From positions 1 through 45,838 of the forward strand of contig NZ_LZSX01000036.1 in the NCBI RefSeq assembly GCF_001665835.1: a stretch of DNA of 45,838 bases. The letters run 5' to 3'. Below are positions 25,940-33,856 of this stretch, in pieces (positions within the stretch are counted from its first letter, which is position 1; every line of letters begins with the position of its first letter). Under the pieces are notes generated by a model. It ran no database searches. It was not told where the DNA came from and saw nothing but the letters and a program-made list of their open reading frames with translations. The stretch comes from Mycobacterium colombiense. Lineage in GTDB: Bacteria > Actinomycetota > Actinomycetes > Mycobacteriales > Mycobacteriaceae. Made by a program: the position numbers and the translations under genes.

Positions 25940-26587
25940 GTGTCCGACCTCCCGACACAAACAAAGTATCCGCAGGCCTCGCGGGGCAGGCGGGCGTCGC
26001 ACTACCCCGGTGACGACCGCGAGCAGGCGATACTCGCCACCGCCGAACGGCTGCTGCAGGAAAGGCCGCTGGCCGACTTTTCCGTCGACGACCTAGCAAA
26101 AGGCGCCGGGATATCGCGGCCCACCTTCTACTTTTATTTCCGGTCGAAGAACGCGGTGCTGCTGTCGCTGCTGGACCAGATGAACAACAAGGCCCAGGCG
26201 GCGCTGCGGGCGCTGGACGTCGTGTCGTCCGGTGACCCCGAAGCGATCTGGCGGGCGCGTATCGAATCGTTCTTCGAGGTCTCCGGATCGCACCGGGCGG
26301 TCGCCGTCGCGGGTGCCGCGGCCAAGGCGACCAACCCCGAGGTGCGGCAGCTGTGGTCCGCACTCATGAACAAGTGGATCGCCTACACCACCATCGCGAT
26401 CAGGGCCGAACGCGGTCGTGGCGCCGCCCCCGACACCATCCCCGCCGGCGAGCTGTCCGTGGCGCTCAACATGCTGAGCGAGCGGATGATGGCCGCGACG
26501 TTCACCGCCGAGGACCAGGCGATCCCCGAAGACCGGGTGATCGACACGCTGCTGCACATCTGGCTGGCCAGCATCTATCAGCGCTGA
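25940..26587 (+). CDS. TetR-family regulator, EthR-like
   Basis: The 215-residue protein strongly resembles EthR, the regulator of the ethionamide-activating monooxygenase EthA. The helix-turn-helix is ADFSVDDLAKGAGISRPTFYFYFRSK near 45-70; other shared blocks are PGDDREQAILATAERLL, ELWSALMNKWIAYTTIAI and VIDTLLHIWLASIYQR. No ethA-like gene is adjacent. Downstream it meets pcaB tail to tail with a 10-bp overlap. It may be a paralogue regulating other genes, or the true EthR moved away from ethA; a genome-wide comparison would decide. The GTG at 25940 is the chosen start. Confidence 0.85.
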   Translation: MSDLPTQTKYPQASRGRRASHYPGDDREQAILATAERLLQERPLADFSVDDLAKGAGISRPTFYFYFRSKNAVLLSLLDQMNNKAQAALRALDVVSSGDPEAIWRARIESFFEVSGSHRAVAVAGAAAKATNPEVRQLWSALMNKWIAYTTIAIRAERGRGAAPDTIPAGELSVALNMLSERMMAATFTAEDQAIPEDRVIDTLLHIWLASIYQR

Positions 26588-27804
26588 GACAGCGCCCGTG
26601 CCGCGCGGCCCAGGGCCTCGTCGATCAGCCGGTCGGCGGCACCGAAGTACATCGGCGACGGCTCCTTGCCCACCAGGTCGGCGATCGACCGCTGCTCCCC
26701 CGAAACGTCTGCCGCATCGAGGTTTTCGGCCATGCGCTGCGCGTGCACGGTCAACCCGGCGAGCAGCTCGCCGCTTTGGGATGCCGCGACGAGGGTGCGG
26801 CGGGCCAGGGTGCGCAGCGTGTCCCATTCGGCGTGCCAGGCCCCGTCGGGGCGCTCGTCGTTGGCCAGCGCCGCCGCCGTGTGCATCGTCGCGGCCAACG
26901 GCGGCGCGGCGATGGCCGCCCGGCGGATCAGAATGGACAGCACCGGGTTTCGCTTGTGCGGCATCGACGACGAGCCGCCGCGGTTGGCGGCTGCCGGCTC
27001 GCCGAGCTCGGCGATCTCCGGGCGGGCCAGGGTGACGACGTCGGAGGCGATGCGGCCCCAGGCGTCGGTGCAGCCGACGAAGGCATCGGCGGCCGCGGTG
27101 ATGGGTGCGCGGGCGGTGTGCCAGGCCGGCCTGTCCTGCAGACCCAATGTGGTTGCGGCGCTTCGCACCAGCAACAGCGAGACGCCGGCCGGGTCGTCGG
27201 TACCGGTGAGCAATGCGGCCAGCTCTGTCGTTGCGGCCAATGTGCCCGCCGCGCCGCCGATTTGGATCGGCGTGGTCAGCGCGGTCGTGCGCTCGAATGC
27301 GTCGACGATCCCGGTCAGCCAGCTTGCGGCCTTGACACCGAAGGTGGTGGGCGCGGCGTGCTGGGTGAGGGTGCGGGCCAGCATCGGTGTGTCCCGGTGT
27401 CCGGTGGCGAGCTCGGTCAGCGTGGAAATCTGCTGTCTCAGTTCGGTTGTCAGGTCGTCGGCGACCCCGCGCACGGCCAGCATCAGGCTCGTGTCCAGGA
27501 CGTCCTGGCTGGTGAGGCCGCGGTGGATCCAGGGCGCGATGCCCGGTTCGGCCCGCTGGCGCAGCAGCTTGACCAAGGGGATGACCGGATTGCCGCCGTC
27601 CTCGGCGGTGACCGCGAGCGACTCACAGTCGGTGTGCGTGACCAGGTTCCACAGGTCCGCTTCGGCGCACCCGGCGGGCGCGAGACCGGCGGACGCCAGC
27701 GCGTCCAGCCACGCGCATTCCGCCGCGATCATCGATCCCAGCAGCGCCTCGTCGGTCATGTGCTCGCCGGCGCGATGGTCTCCCGGCCACAACAGGTTGC
27801 TCAT
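26578..27804 (-). CDS. pcaB: 3-carboxy-cis,cis-muconate cycloisomerase
   Basis: PcaB converts beta-carboxymuconate, the product of PcaHG, to gamma-carboxymuconolactone in the beta-ketoadipate pathway. The 408-residue fumarase-superfamily enzyme has the signature GGSSSMPHKRNPVLS near 275-288 and RGLTSQDVLDTSLML near 95-110. The ATG at 27804 overlaps the pcaG stop as ATGA. The 3' end overlaps the EthR-like gene: both end in CAGCGCTGA, sharing the palindrome TCAGCGCTGA. pcaC, pcaD and thiolase/transferase genes are not in the window. Confidence 0.95.
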   Translation of the reverse strand: MSNLLWPGDHRAGEHMTDEALLGSMIAAECAWLDALASAGLAPAGCAEADLWNLVTHTDCESLAVTAEDGGNPVIPLVKLLRQRAEPGIAPWIHRGLTSQDVLDTSLMLAVRGVADDLTTELRQQISTLTELATGHRDTPMLARTLTQHAAPTTFGVKAASWLTGIVDAFERTTALTTPIQIGGAAGTLAATTELAALLTGTDDPAGVSLLLVRSAATTLGLQDRPAWHTARAPITAAADAFVGCTDAWGRIASDVVTLARPEIAELGEPAAANRGGSSSMPHKRNPVLSILIRRAAIAAPPLAATMHTAAALANDERPDGAWHAEWDTLRTLARRTLVAASQSGELLAGLTVHAQRMAENLDAADVSGEQRSIADLVGKEPSPMYFGAADRLIDEALGRAARALSQR

Positions 27805-28364
27805 CGCGCGCCTTCGGAGTATGCCAGGAACACGGTCTCGGCCGGGCCCTGCAGGTGGATGTCGAAACGGTAAGCAGCGCTGTCGTTTTCGGCGACGCAG
27901 AACAATGTGGACCGGCGCTCGGCGTCGGCCGCCGCCAGCAGCGGATCGGCGTGCGGCTCGGCGCCGGGCAGATAGGCCCGGGTGAACAGCCGGTTCAGCA
28001 GCCCCCGGGCGAACACGGTGAGCGCGAAGAACGGCGGACGACCGGCGGTCGCCGATCCGGGCGCCAGGGTGGTGAAGGAGTAGCGTCCGGCGGCGTCGGT
28101 CGCGCAGCGCCCCCAGCCGGTGAATACCGTGTGGTCGCGGCGCAGCGAACCGGCTTGCCGCGGAACGCCTCCCGCACCGTCGGGCTGCCACAGTTCCACC
28201 AGTGCGTCCGGAACGGCGGCGCCGGCCCCGTCGTACACCGCCCCGTGCAGCCGGATGGCCTGCGGATGGCCGTCGTCGACCAGCAGGTTGTCGTCGGGAT
28301 AAGGCAATCCCAAATCCAGGAAGGGGCCGACGGTTTGCCCTGGCGTGCAGGCTGATTCAGTCAT
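27801..28364 (-). CDS. pcaG: Protocatechuate 3,4-dioxygenase alpha subunit
   Basis: PcaG is the non-iron-binding partner in the intradiol dioxygenase that opens protocatechuate between its hydroxyls. The 187-residue protein begins MTESACTPGQTVGPFLDLGLPYPDDN and has the family block VPDALVELWQPD and GRCATDAAGRYSFTTLAPG, then FFALTVFARGLLNRLFTRAYLP. The ATG at 28364 overlaps the end of pcaH by 8 bp. pcaHGB are clearly one operon. M. tuberculosis lacks these genes, so this is accessory catabolism. Confidence 0.95.
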   Translation of the reverse strand: MTESACTPGQTVGPFLDLGLPYPDDNLLVDDGHPQAIRLHGAVYDGAGAAVPDALVELWQPDGAGGVPRQAGSLRRDHTVFTGWGRCATDAAGRYSFTTLAPGSATAGRPPFFALTVFARGLLNRLFTRAYLPGAEPHADPLLAAADAERRSTLFCVAENDSAAYRFDIHLQGPAETVFLAYSEGAR

Positions 28365-29127
28365 GCTCGGCCTCGGTCGGGGTTCGTGCGCCACCGGCCA
28401 ACACGATGTCCCAGCGGTACCCGGTCGCGTACTCCGGCTCGGTGACGGCGTGGTCGTAGCGGGCGATCAGCCGTTGCCGCGCGGCGGGATCGAGGATCGA
28501 CTGGAAGATCGGGTCCAGCTCGAACATCGGGTCGCCCGGGAAGTACATCTGGGTGACCAGGCGCTGGGTGAAAGTCGTTCCGAATACTGAGAAATGGATG
28601 TGCGCCGGGCGCCACGCATTGTGGTGGTTTCGCCACGGGTAGGGGCCGGGCTTGATGGTCAGGAAGCGGTAGGTGCCGTCCGGCCCGGTCAGACAGCGGC
28701 CCGCCCCGATGAAGTTCGGGTCGAGCGGCGCGGGGTGCTGGTCGCGCTGGTGGCGGTAGCGCCCGCCGGCGTTGGCTTGCCAGATCTCCACCAGCTGGCC
28801 CGCCACCGGCCTGCCGGATTCGTCGAGTACGCGCCCGGTCACCACGACGCGCTCCCCGATCGGCTCGCCCGGGTGACCGGCCGTCAGGTCGGCGTCGAGC
28901 GGGTCGACGTCCTGGTGGCCGAAGCACGGCGCCCAGCGTTCGACGCCCTCGGGATCGACGACGACCAACGGTTGCTTTGGATGGCGCAGGATCGTGCTGC
29001 GGTACGGCGGATAGTCGAGCCGCGGCTGCTGGACATGCCCGACTCCCCCGGCGGCCTGGTATTGCGCTGCGATGCGGGCGATCTCCGCCGTGATGTCACC
29101 CTGAGAAGCGACACACTCGGGGCTCAT
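28357..29127 (-). CDS. pcaH: Protocatechuate 3,4-dioxygenase beta subunit
   Basis: PcaH binds the catalytic Fe(III). The four ligands are in place: Tyr124 in GGRYRHQ, Tyr163 in GPYPWRN, His176 and His178 in PAHIHFS, with the spacing 39-13-2 known from the Pseudomonas enzyme. The 256-residue protein also has IGERVVVTGRVLDESGRPVAGQLVEIWQAN. The ATG at 29127 is 58 bp from the hemerythrin stop, so the operon may continue from upstream. It acts in the cytosol with PcaG to give beta-carboxymuconate. Confidence 0.96.
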   Translation of the reverse strand: MSPECVASQGDITAEIARIAAQYQAAGGVGHVQQPRLDYPPYRSTILRHPKQPLVVVDPEGVERWAPCFGHQDVDPLDADLTAGHPGEPIGERVVVTGRVLDESGRPVAGQLVEIWQANAGGRYRHQRDQHPAPLDPNFIGAGRCLTGPDGTYRFLTIKPGPYPWRNHHNAWRPAHIHFSVFGTTFTQRLVTQMYFPGDPMFELDPIFQSILDPAARQRLIARYDHAVTEPEYATGYRWDIVLAGGARTPTEAEHD

Positions 29128-29185
29128 GTGCCGTGAGGCTACTCTCGGTGGCCCACCGAATCCCGCAAGCGGGCGGTGTCGTCGG

Positions 29186-29671
29186 TCAGAGAGAGCGCAC
29201 CAGCGCCGCTCGCCCCTTGGTGCGCATCTTGTAGGTGGCCGAGCCGCGGTATTGCTCCATCCTGGCGGCCATCTTGTTGCCCAGCTCCTCGAGCTCCGCG
29301 TCGGTGATCCGCACTTCCGGCGGAGCGGGAATCATGTCGCGCTCCTCTTCGTCGGCGTGCGCCTCCAGCACGGTCTTGAACGAGTTCCACTCGTCCTCGT
29401 AGCCGGGCGCGCTCTGCGGCGTCCGCAGCAGCACGGAAAGCTGGTCTACCACCTGGCGGTGCTCGGCGTGGGCGACCGCGATCAGCTTGCTGGCATCCTT
29501 GAGCGCCGGGTAGTACAGGTCGTCCTCGATGCGAAAGTGGATGTCGAGCTCGATCAGCAGGTCGTCGAAAAGCTCATGCCGCTCTTCGGAATTCACCGGT
29601 GCGTCGCTGATCTTGCGGCCGAGGCCCTTGATCACGACGTGGTGTTCCTTGAGCACGTCATAGGCGTTCAA
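29186..29671 (-). CDS. Hemerythrin-domain protein
   Basis: The 161-residue protein has the hemerythrin HHE helices with iron ligands: EHHVVIKG, LDIHFRIEDDLYYP, HAEHRQVVDQL and LEAHADEEERDMIP. Hemerythrins bind a di-iron centre and may store, sense or remove oxygen, nitric oxide or peroxide. The start is a TTG at 29671 that overlaps the stop of the Rieske gene as TTGA and follows a GGAGGAG site; no better ATG exists. The coupling with a membrane Rieske protein suggests electron transfer to or from the di-iron centre; this is inference. Confidence 0.85.
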   Translation of the reverse strand: MNAYDVLKEHHVVIKGLGRKISDAPVNSEERHELFDDLLIELDIHFRIEDDLYYPALKDASKLIAVAHAEHRQVVDQLSVLLRTPQSAPGYEDEWNSFKTVLEAHADEEERDMIPAPPEVRITDAELEELGNKMAARMEQYRGSATYKMRTKGRAALVRSL

Positions 29672-30639
29672 TTGGCTCCTCCTTTTGCGATTCCTGCCGC
29701 GCCACCGGGAAGGGGCTGCTGCTCGCCACGGACCTCGACCACTCCGTCGACCAACCGGGCCTCGTAGCACGGCAGCGGCGCTGCCGCCGGGCCACGCACA
29801 ACTTCCCCGGACTCGGCGGCGAACCATGAGCCGTGCCAGGGGCATACCAGCCGGCCGCGGTCCATCCAGCCGTCGGACATCGGCGCGGCCAGGTGGGGGC
29901 AGAATTCCCCGTACGCCGCGACCTCGCCGGGCTTGGTCTGGCAGACCACCAGGCCCACCCCATCGACCTCAACACGTACCGGCTTGCCGTTCAACGAACT
30001 TGCGGGCAGCACCGGCGTCCAGGTGGAGGTGCGCAACCGCGGGCCGGACTGGTCGATGCCGATCCCGGACTCGAAGACCAGTGCGCCACCGAGGTAGCTA
30101 CCGGCCACGGTGATGCCATAGCCCAGGGCGGTCAGCAGGATGCCGCGTCCGTGGCGCCCCTTGCGCCGGTCCCACCAGGACTGCATGTACAGGGCGGTGG
30201 CGGCCAGGTTCACCAGGCCGTGCACCGCGCCGACCCGGCGGTCCTCCTCGTGGGTGTGCTGCCAGTCGGTGACGCCGGTGACGGCCGAGCCGAGGCTGGC
30301 CAGGATGCCCACCCCGAGCGCGCGCGACGCGAATCGCGATGCGTCGACGACCTCGGATGCCGGCTGGCCGGGCAGGATGCTGAGCGCGTCCAGCGCCACC
30401 GTCGTCCCGAGCGCGCCACTCGTCAGCGACGCCAGCGGCGGGTGCACCGGGTGACCGAGCCATACCCCGTTGAGCGCGTTGGCGACGGTGTTGCGGGCGC
30501 CACCGAGCCCGTTGTAGGCGAAGCTGAGCAGGTGTTCGAACCGATAACTCGGTCGATCAATCCACTCCTGGCGCCCGATAACGGCCAGAACCTTCGATCC
30601 GACCTGCTGCAATCGACCCCCTCGTGGCCGACCCACCAT
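29668..30639 (-). CDS. DUF2231 membrane protein fused to a Rieske [2Fe-2S] domain
   Basis: The 323-residue protein has a DUF2231 membrane region at about 50-190 (GHPVHPPLASLTSGALGTTVALD and several helices) and a C-terminal Rieske domain at about 205-310. The cluster ligands are Cys and His of FCPHLAAP and of CPWHGSWF. Such proteins are thought to pass electrons at the inner membrane. Its stop overlaps the hemerythrin TTG. It is divergent from the ring-hydroxylating dioxygenase operon, so it might supply its missing redox partner; that is a hypothesis without direct evidence. Confidence 0.88.
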   Translation of the reverse strand: MVGRPRGGRLQQVGSKVLAVIGRQEWIDRPSYRFEHLLSFAYNGLGGARNTVANALNGVWLGHPVHPPLASLTSGALGTTVALDALSILPGQPASEVVDASRFASRALGVGILASLGSAVTGVTDWQHTHEEDRRVGAVHGLVNLAATALYMQSWWDRRKGRHGRGILLTALGYGITVAGSYLGGALVFESGIGIDQSGPRLRTSTWTPVLPASSLNGKPVRVEVDGVGLVVCQTKPGEVAAYGEFCPHLAAPMSDGWMDRGRLVCPWHGSWFAAESGEVVRGPAAAPLPCYEARLVDGVVEVRGEQQPLPGGAAGIAKGGAN

Positions 30640-30870
30640 GGCACCAGTTCCTTCCTCGGATCAGCGGAAAACGACGGTTTATTACCGCAGAACCGAACGG
30701 TTACCCCTTGTTTACGCCGCGCTCACATGCGCGGAATGGCTGTCGTGACCCACCGTAGCCGCGGCCTTCCGTCTTTTAATTGTGTGCAACCTGTGAATTA
30801 GCACCAAGCATTCTTGTAGAAACCTGGCGGTGTGGCTTGCCAGGTGATTGACCGGCGCCGAAGACTGCGA

Positions 30871-30907
30871 GATTCTACTGAGCGGAGAGTAGTTCTGTAA
30901 GACAGAG
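30871..30907. promoter_or_regulatory. Nested dyads upstream of the dioxygenase operon
   Basis: Three inverted repeats lie in the last 50 bp before the start: GATTCT with AGAATC at the outside, CTACT/AGTAG at 30875-30892 and TCTGT/ACAGA at 30894-30906. The 283-bp divergent region from 30640 to 30922 is otherwise free of genes. The IclR regulator encoded at the far end of the operon is the natural candidate to bind here. Confidence 0.45.
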
Positions 30908-30922
30908 AATCGCTGAGGGACC

Positions 30923-32269
30923 ATGGCAGACCATCGCGGCGCATTGGCCGAGGTCTTCGAGAACGTGCGCCGGGGCATGATCCCCGCACACATCTACAAC
31001 GACCGGGAACTGTTCGCGCTGGAGAAGCAACGACTGTTCAACCGGGCGTGGACGTTCGTGGGACACGAGTCCGAGATCGGCCAGGACGGCGACTACGTGG
31101 TGCGCCGCGTGCTCGACGACTCGTTCATCATCACCCGCGATTCGCAGGGCACCGTGCGGGCGCTGTTCAATATGTGCCTGCATCGCGGAATGCAGGTCTG
31201 CCGCGCGGAGATGGGCAACGCCTCCAACTTCCGCTGCCCGTATCACGGCTGGACCTACCGCAACGACGGCCGGCTCACCGGATTGCCGTTTCACCGGGAG
31301 GCCTACGGCGGCGACGAGGGATTCGCCAAGGACCAAACCCTGTTGCCCGCACCGAATTTCGCGAGCTACAACGGCCTGCTGTTCATCAGCCTCGATCCGA
31401 AAGCCGAACCGCTGGAAGACTTCCTGGGCGACTTCAAGTTCTATCTGGACTACTACACCAAACAAAGCGCCGGCGGTGTCCAGGTGCGGGGGCCGCAGCG
31501 CTGGCGGATCAAGGCGAATTGGAAGATCGGCGCGGAGAACTTCGCCGGCGACATGTACCACACCCCGCACACCCATGCGTCGATCGTCGACATCGGGCTC
31601 TTCCGCGAGCCGAAAGCCCAGAAGCGCAAGGACGGTGCCACCTATTGGGCGCACCGCGGCGGTGGGACCACCTACAAACTTCCGCCGGGCGGTTTCGAGG
31701 AGCGGATGCGCTACGTCGGCTACCCCGACGACATGATCGGCCGGATCAAAGACGTGTGGACGCCCCGACAGCAACGGGTGGTCGGCGAGGACGGATTCAT
31801 GATCTCGGCAGCGACGTGCTTTCCGAACCTCAGCTTCGTGCACAACTGGCCCAAGGTGCACGACCGCGAGGACCAGGTGCTGCCGTTCATCTCGATCCGG
31901 TTATGGCAGCCGATCAGCGAGAACGAGACCGAGGTCTGCTCGTGGTTCGCGGTGGACTCCGCCGCTCCCGCACAGTACAAACAAGACTCGTACAAGGCCT
32001 ATTTGATGTGCTTCGGGTCGACCGGCATGTTCGAACAAGACGACGTGGAGAACTGGGTGTCGCTGACCACCACCGCGGGCGGTTCCATGGCGCGACGGCT
32101 GCTGCTGAACAGCCGGATGGGCCTGCTCGCCGACGACCGCCCCGTTATCGAAGCCTTGTCCCCCAGTGCTTTCCACGGCCCCGGACGCGCCCAGGTCGGC
32201 TACAACGAGCACAACCAGCGGGCGCTGCTGAACATGTGGGCCGACTACCTGCAAGGGGTGCCCGCATGA
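30923..32269 (+). CDS. Aromatic ring-hydroxylating dioxygenase alpha subunit
   Basis: The catalytic subunit of a Rieske dioxygenase adds both oxygen atoms to an aromatic ring, forming a cis-dihydrodiol. The 448-residue protein has the Rieske motif Cys85/His87 in MCLHRG and Cys105/His108 in RCPYHGW, and the mononuclear iron site with Asp210, His213 and His218 in AGDMYHTPHTH; a carboxylate near residue 373 (EQDDVENW) completes it. The spacing equals that of naphthalene dioxygenase. The substrate is not evident. The operon context with a decarboxylase suggests a carboxylated aromatic. Confidence 0.95.
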   Translation: MADHRGALAEVFENVRRGMIPAHIYNDRELFALEKQRLFNRAWTFVGHESEIGQDGDYVVRRVLDDSFIITRDSQGTVRALFNMCLHRGMQVCRAEMGNASNFRCPYHGWTYRNDGRLTGLPFHREAYGGDEGFAKDQTLLPAPNFASYNGLLFISLDPKAEPLEDFLGDFKFYLDYYTKQSAGGVQVRGPQRWRIKANWKIGAENFAGDMYHTPHTHASIVDIGLFREPKAQKRKDGATYWAHRGGGTTYKLPPGGFEERMRYVGYPDDMIGRIKDVWTPRQQRVVGEDGFMISAATCFPNLSFVHNWPKVHDREDQVLPFISIRLWQPISENETEVCSWFAVDSAAPAQYKQDSYKAYLMCFGSTGMFEQDDVENWVSLTTTAGGSMARRLLLNSRMGLLADDRPVIEALSPSAFHGPGRAQVGYNEHNQRALLNMWADYLQGVPA

Positions 32270-32805
32270 GAAAGCCGTTGCCGTGCCTGCCATTTAGCGA
32301 CACTCGGCACCTGGAGGCGCATCGGTTCCTGGTGGACGAGGCGTACCTGCTCGACGCCCAGCAGTACGAGGCGTGGCTGGACACGCTGACCGACGACGTC
32401 CGCTACGTCATGCCGGTGCGCGTCACGACCGCACGCGGCGCCGGATTCGACGCTTCGCCGGAAAGGGGGCCCCGCATGGACCATTTCGACGAGGACAAAT
32501 ACTCGTTGTCCCAGCGGGTCGCACGGATGGGCACCGAGCACGTGTGGGCCGAGGACCCGCCGTCGCGGCTGCGGCATTTCATCACCAACGTGCGCACCTT
32601 CGCCGGTGACGACGAGGCCCACCTGGTGGTCGAATCGGCCGAACTGCTGTTCCGCAGCAGGGGCGACGTCAACGACAGCGCTCTGATGTCGTGCGGGCGC
32701 CAGGACGTGTTGCGCCGCTGCGATGATCGGTGGAAGCTGGCCCGCCGCACAATCATCGCCGACGAGTCGGTGCTACGGATGCAGAACCTGGCGGTGTTCC
32801 TGTGA
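32266..32805 (+). CDS. Aromatic ring-hydroxylating dioxygenase beta subunit
   Basis: The 179-residue structural subunit has the cone-shaped SnoaL-like fold of RHO beta chains: FLVDEAYLLDAQQYEAWLDTLTDDVRYVMPV at the start, then RLRHFITNVRTF and DVLRRCDDRWKLARRTIIADESVLRMQNLAVFL at the end. It overlaps the alpha stop as ATGA. The alpha/beta pair should form an alpha3beta3 hexamer. No ferredoxin or reductase gene follows. Confidence 0.93.
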   Translation: MRKPLPCLPFSDTRHLEAHRFLVDEAYLLDAQQYEAWLDTLTDDVRYVMPVRVTTARGAGFDASPERGPRMDHFDEDKYSLSQRVARMGTEHVWAEDPPSRLRHFITNVRTFAGDDEAHLVVESAELLFRSRGDVNDSALMSCGRQDVLRRCDDRWKLARRTIIADESVLRMQNLAVFL

Positions 32806-33068
32806 ACGACGAACTGCAGCAACTGCTCGACGGCGCGGTCGGCGAAGCGATCAGCGTCGCAAACGAATTCACCGAGGTCGTGGTGCGCCGGGTCGACACC
32901 CGCAACGGATCGCGCCTGCTGATCAGCGCGCCCAGATCCGGGCAGTGGATCACCCTGGACGCGCTGGAGGTCGAGGCATTGACCTGGCAGAACCCCCGTA
33001 CGCTGGCCGCCATGGTCGGCAATTCGCATGCGCCACTGCTGCCCGACGAGAGCGACGCCCAGCCGTGA
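32802..33068 (+). CDS. Uncharacterised 88-aa protein in the dioxygenase operon
   Basis: The frame starts at a GTG that overlaps the beta-subunit stop (GTGA) and ends overlapping the next GTG in the same way. The protein begins MNDELQQLLDGAVGEAISVANEFTE and has a strand-rich part with VVVRRVDTRNGSRLLIS and GQWITLDALEVEALTWQNP. No cysteines or metal motifs are present, so it is not a ferredoxin. Similar small proteins in related clusters are sometimes labelled dihydrodiol dehydrogenase, which the sequence does not support (recollection). Both overlaps point to a real, co-produced protein. Confidence 0.8.
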   Translation: MNDELQQLLDGAVGEAISVANEFTEVVVRRVDTRNGSRLLISAPRSGQWITLDALEVEALTWQNPRTLAAMVGNSHAPLLPDESDAQP

Positions 33069-33856
33069 CCGGCTGGTTGGAGGGCAGGCGCGCCCTCATC
33101 GTGGGCGCCGGTTCGGGGATCGGCCGTGCCGTGGTGGCTGCGTTCGGCGCAGAGGGCGCGAATGTTGCTGTGCTGGAACGTGATCCGAGCAAGTGCGACG
33201 CGTTGCGCCAGCAGTTGCCGCAGGTGCCGGTGGTCGAGGGTGACGCAACCACCCACGAGGCCAACGACCGCGCCGTCGCCGCGGCGGTGGACGCCTTCGG
33301 CGGGCTGGACACCCTGGTCAACTGTGTCGGGGTCTTCGACTTCTACCGGGGGGTGGGCGACATCGAGGCCGACGCACTCGCCGACGCGTTCGACGAGATG
33401 TTTCGCACCAACGTGCTGAGCCATCTGCAGTCGGTGAAGGCCGCTATCCCGGCGCTGCGACGCGCGAGGGGCTCCTCGATCGTGCTGACCGAGTCCGCGT
33501 CGTCGTTCTATCCCGGGCGCGGTGGCGTGCTCTACGTGTCGTCGAAATTCGCGGTGCGCGGTCTGGTCTCGGCGTTGGCGCACGAACTGGCACCGGACAT
33601 CCGGGTCAACGGCGTGGCGCCCGGCGGCACCCTCAATACCGACCTGCGCGGCCTGTCCAGCCTGGGGCTCGACGAGACGCGCCTGGACGACAGCCCGGAC
33701 CGGGCGCGAGACGTCGCCGCGCGCACACCCCTGCATGTCGCGCTCACCGGCGAGGACCACGCGTGGAGTTATGTGTTCCTGGCGTCCGAGCGGTCCCGCG
33801 GGATCACCGGCGAAACCGTCCGGCCCGACGGCGGATTCGGGCTGGGCCCGCGATGA
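33065..33856 (+). CDS. SDR cis-dihydrodiol dehydrogenase
   Basis: The 263-residue short-chain dehydrogenase would restore aromaticity by oxidising the cis-dihydrodiol with NAD+. It has the nucleotide motif GAGSGIG (14-20), NCVG, a serine in the TESASS loop near 144-147, and the catalytic Tyr157/Lys161 in YVSSK. The AVLERD acid after beta-2 favours NAD over NADP. The GTG overlaps the small-protein stop. The end overlaps the next ATG. Position between dioxygenase and decarboxylase supports the role. Confidence 0.92.
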   Translation: MTGWLEGRRALIVGAGSGIGRAVVAAFGAEGANVAVLERDPSKCDALRQQLPQVPVVEGDATTHEANDRAVAAAVDAFGGLDTLVNCVGVFDFYRGVGDIEADALADAFDEMFRTNVLSHLQSVKAAIPALRRARGSSIVLTESASSFYPGRGGVLYVSSKFAVRGLVSALAHELAPDIRVNGVAPGGTLNTDLRGLSSLGLDETRLDDSPDRARDVAARTPLHVALTGEDHAWSYVFLASERSRGITGETVRPDGGFGLGPR

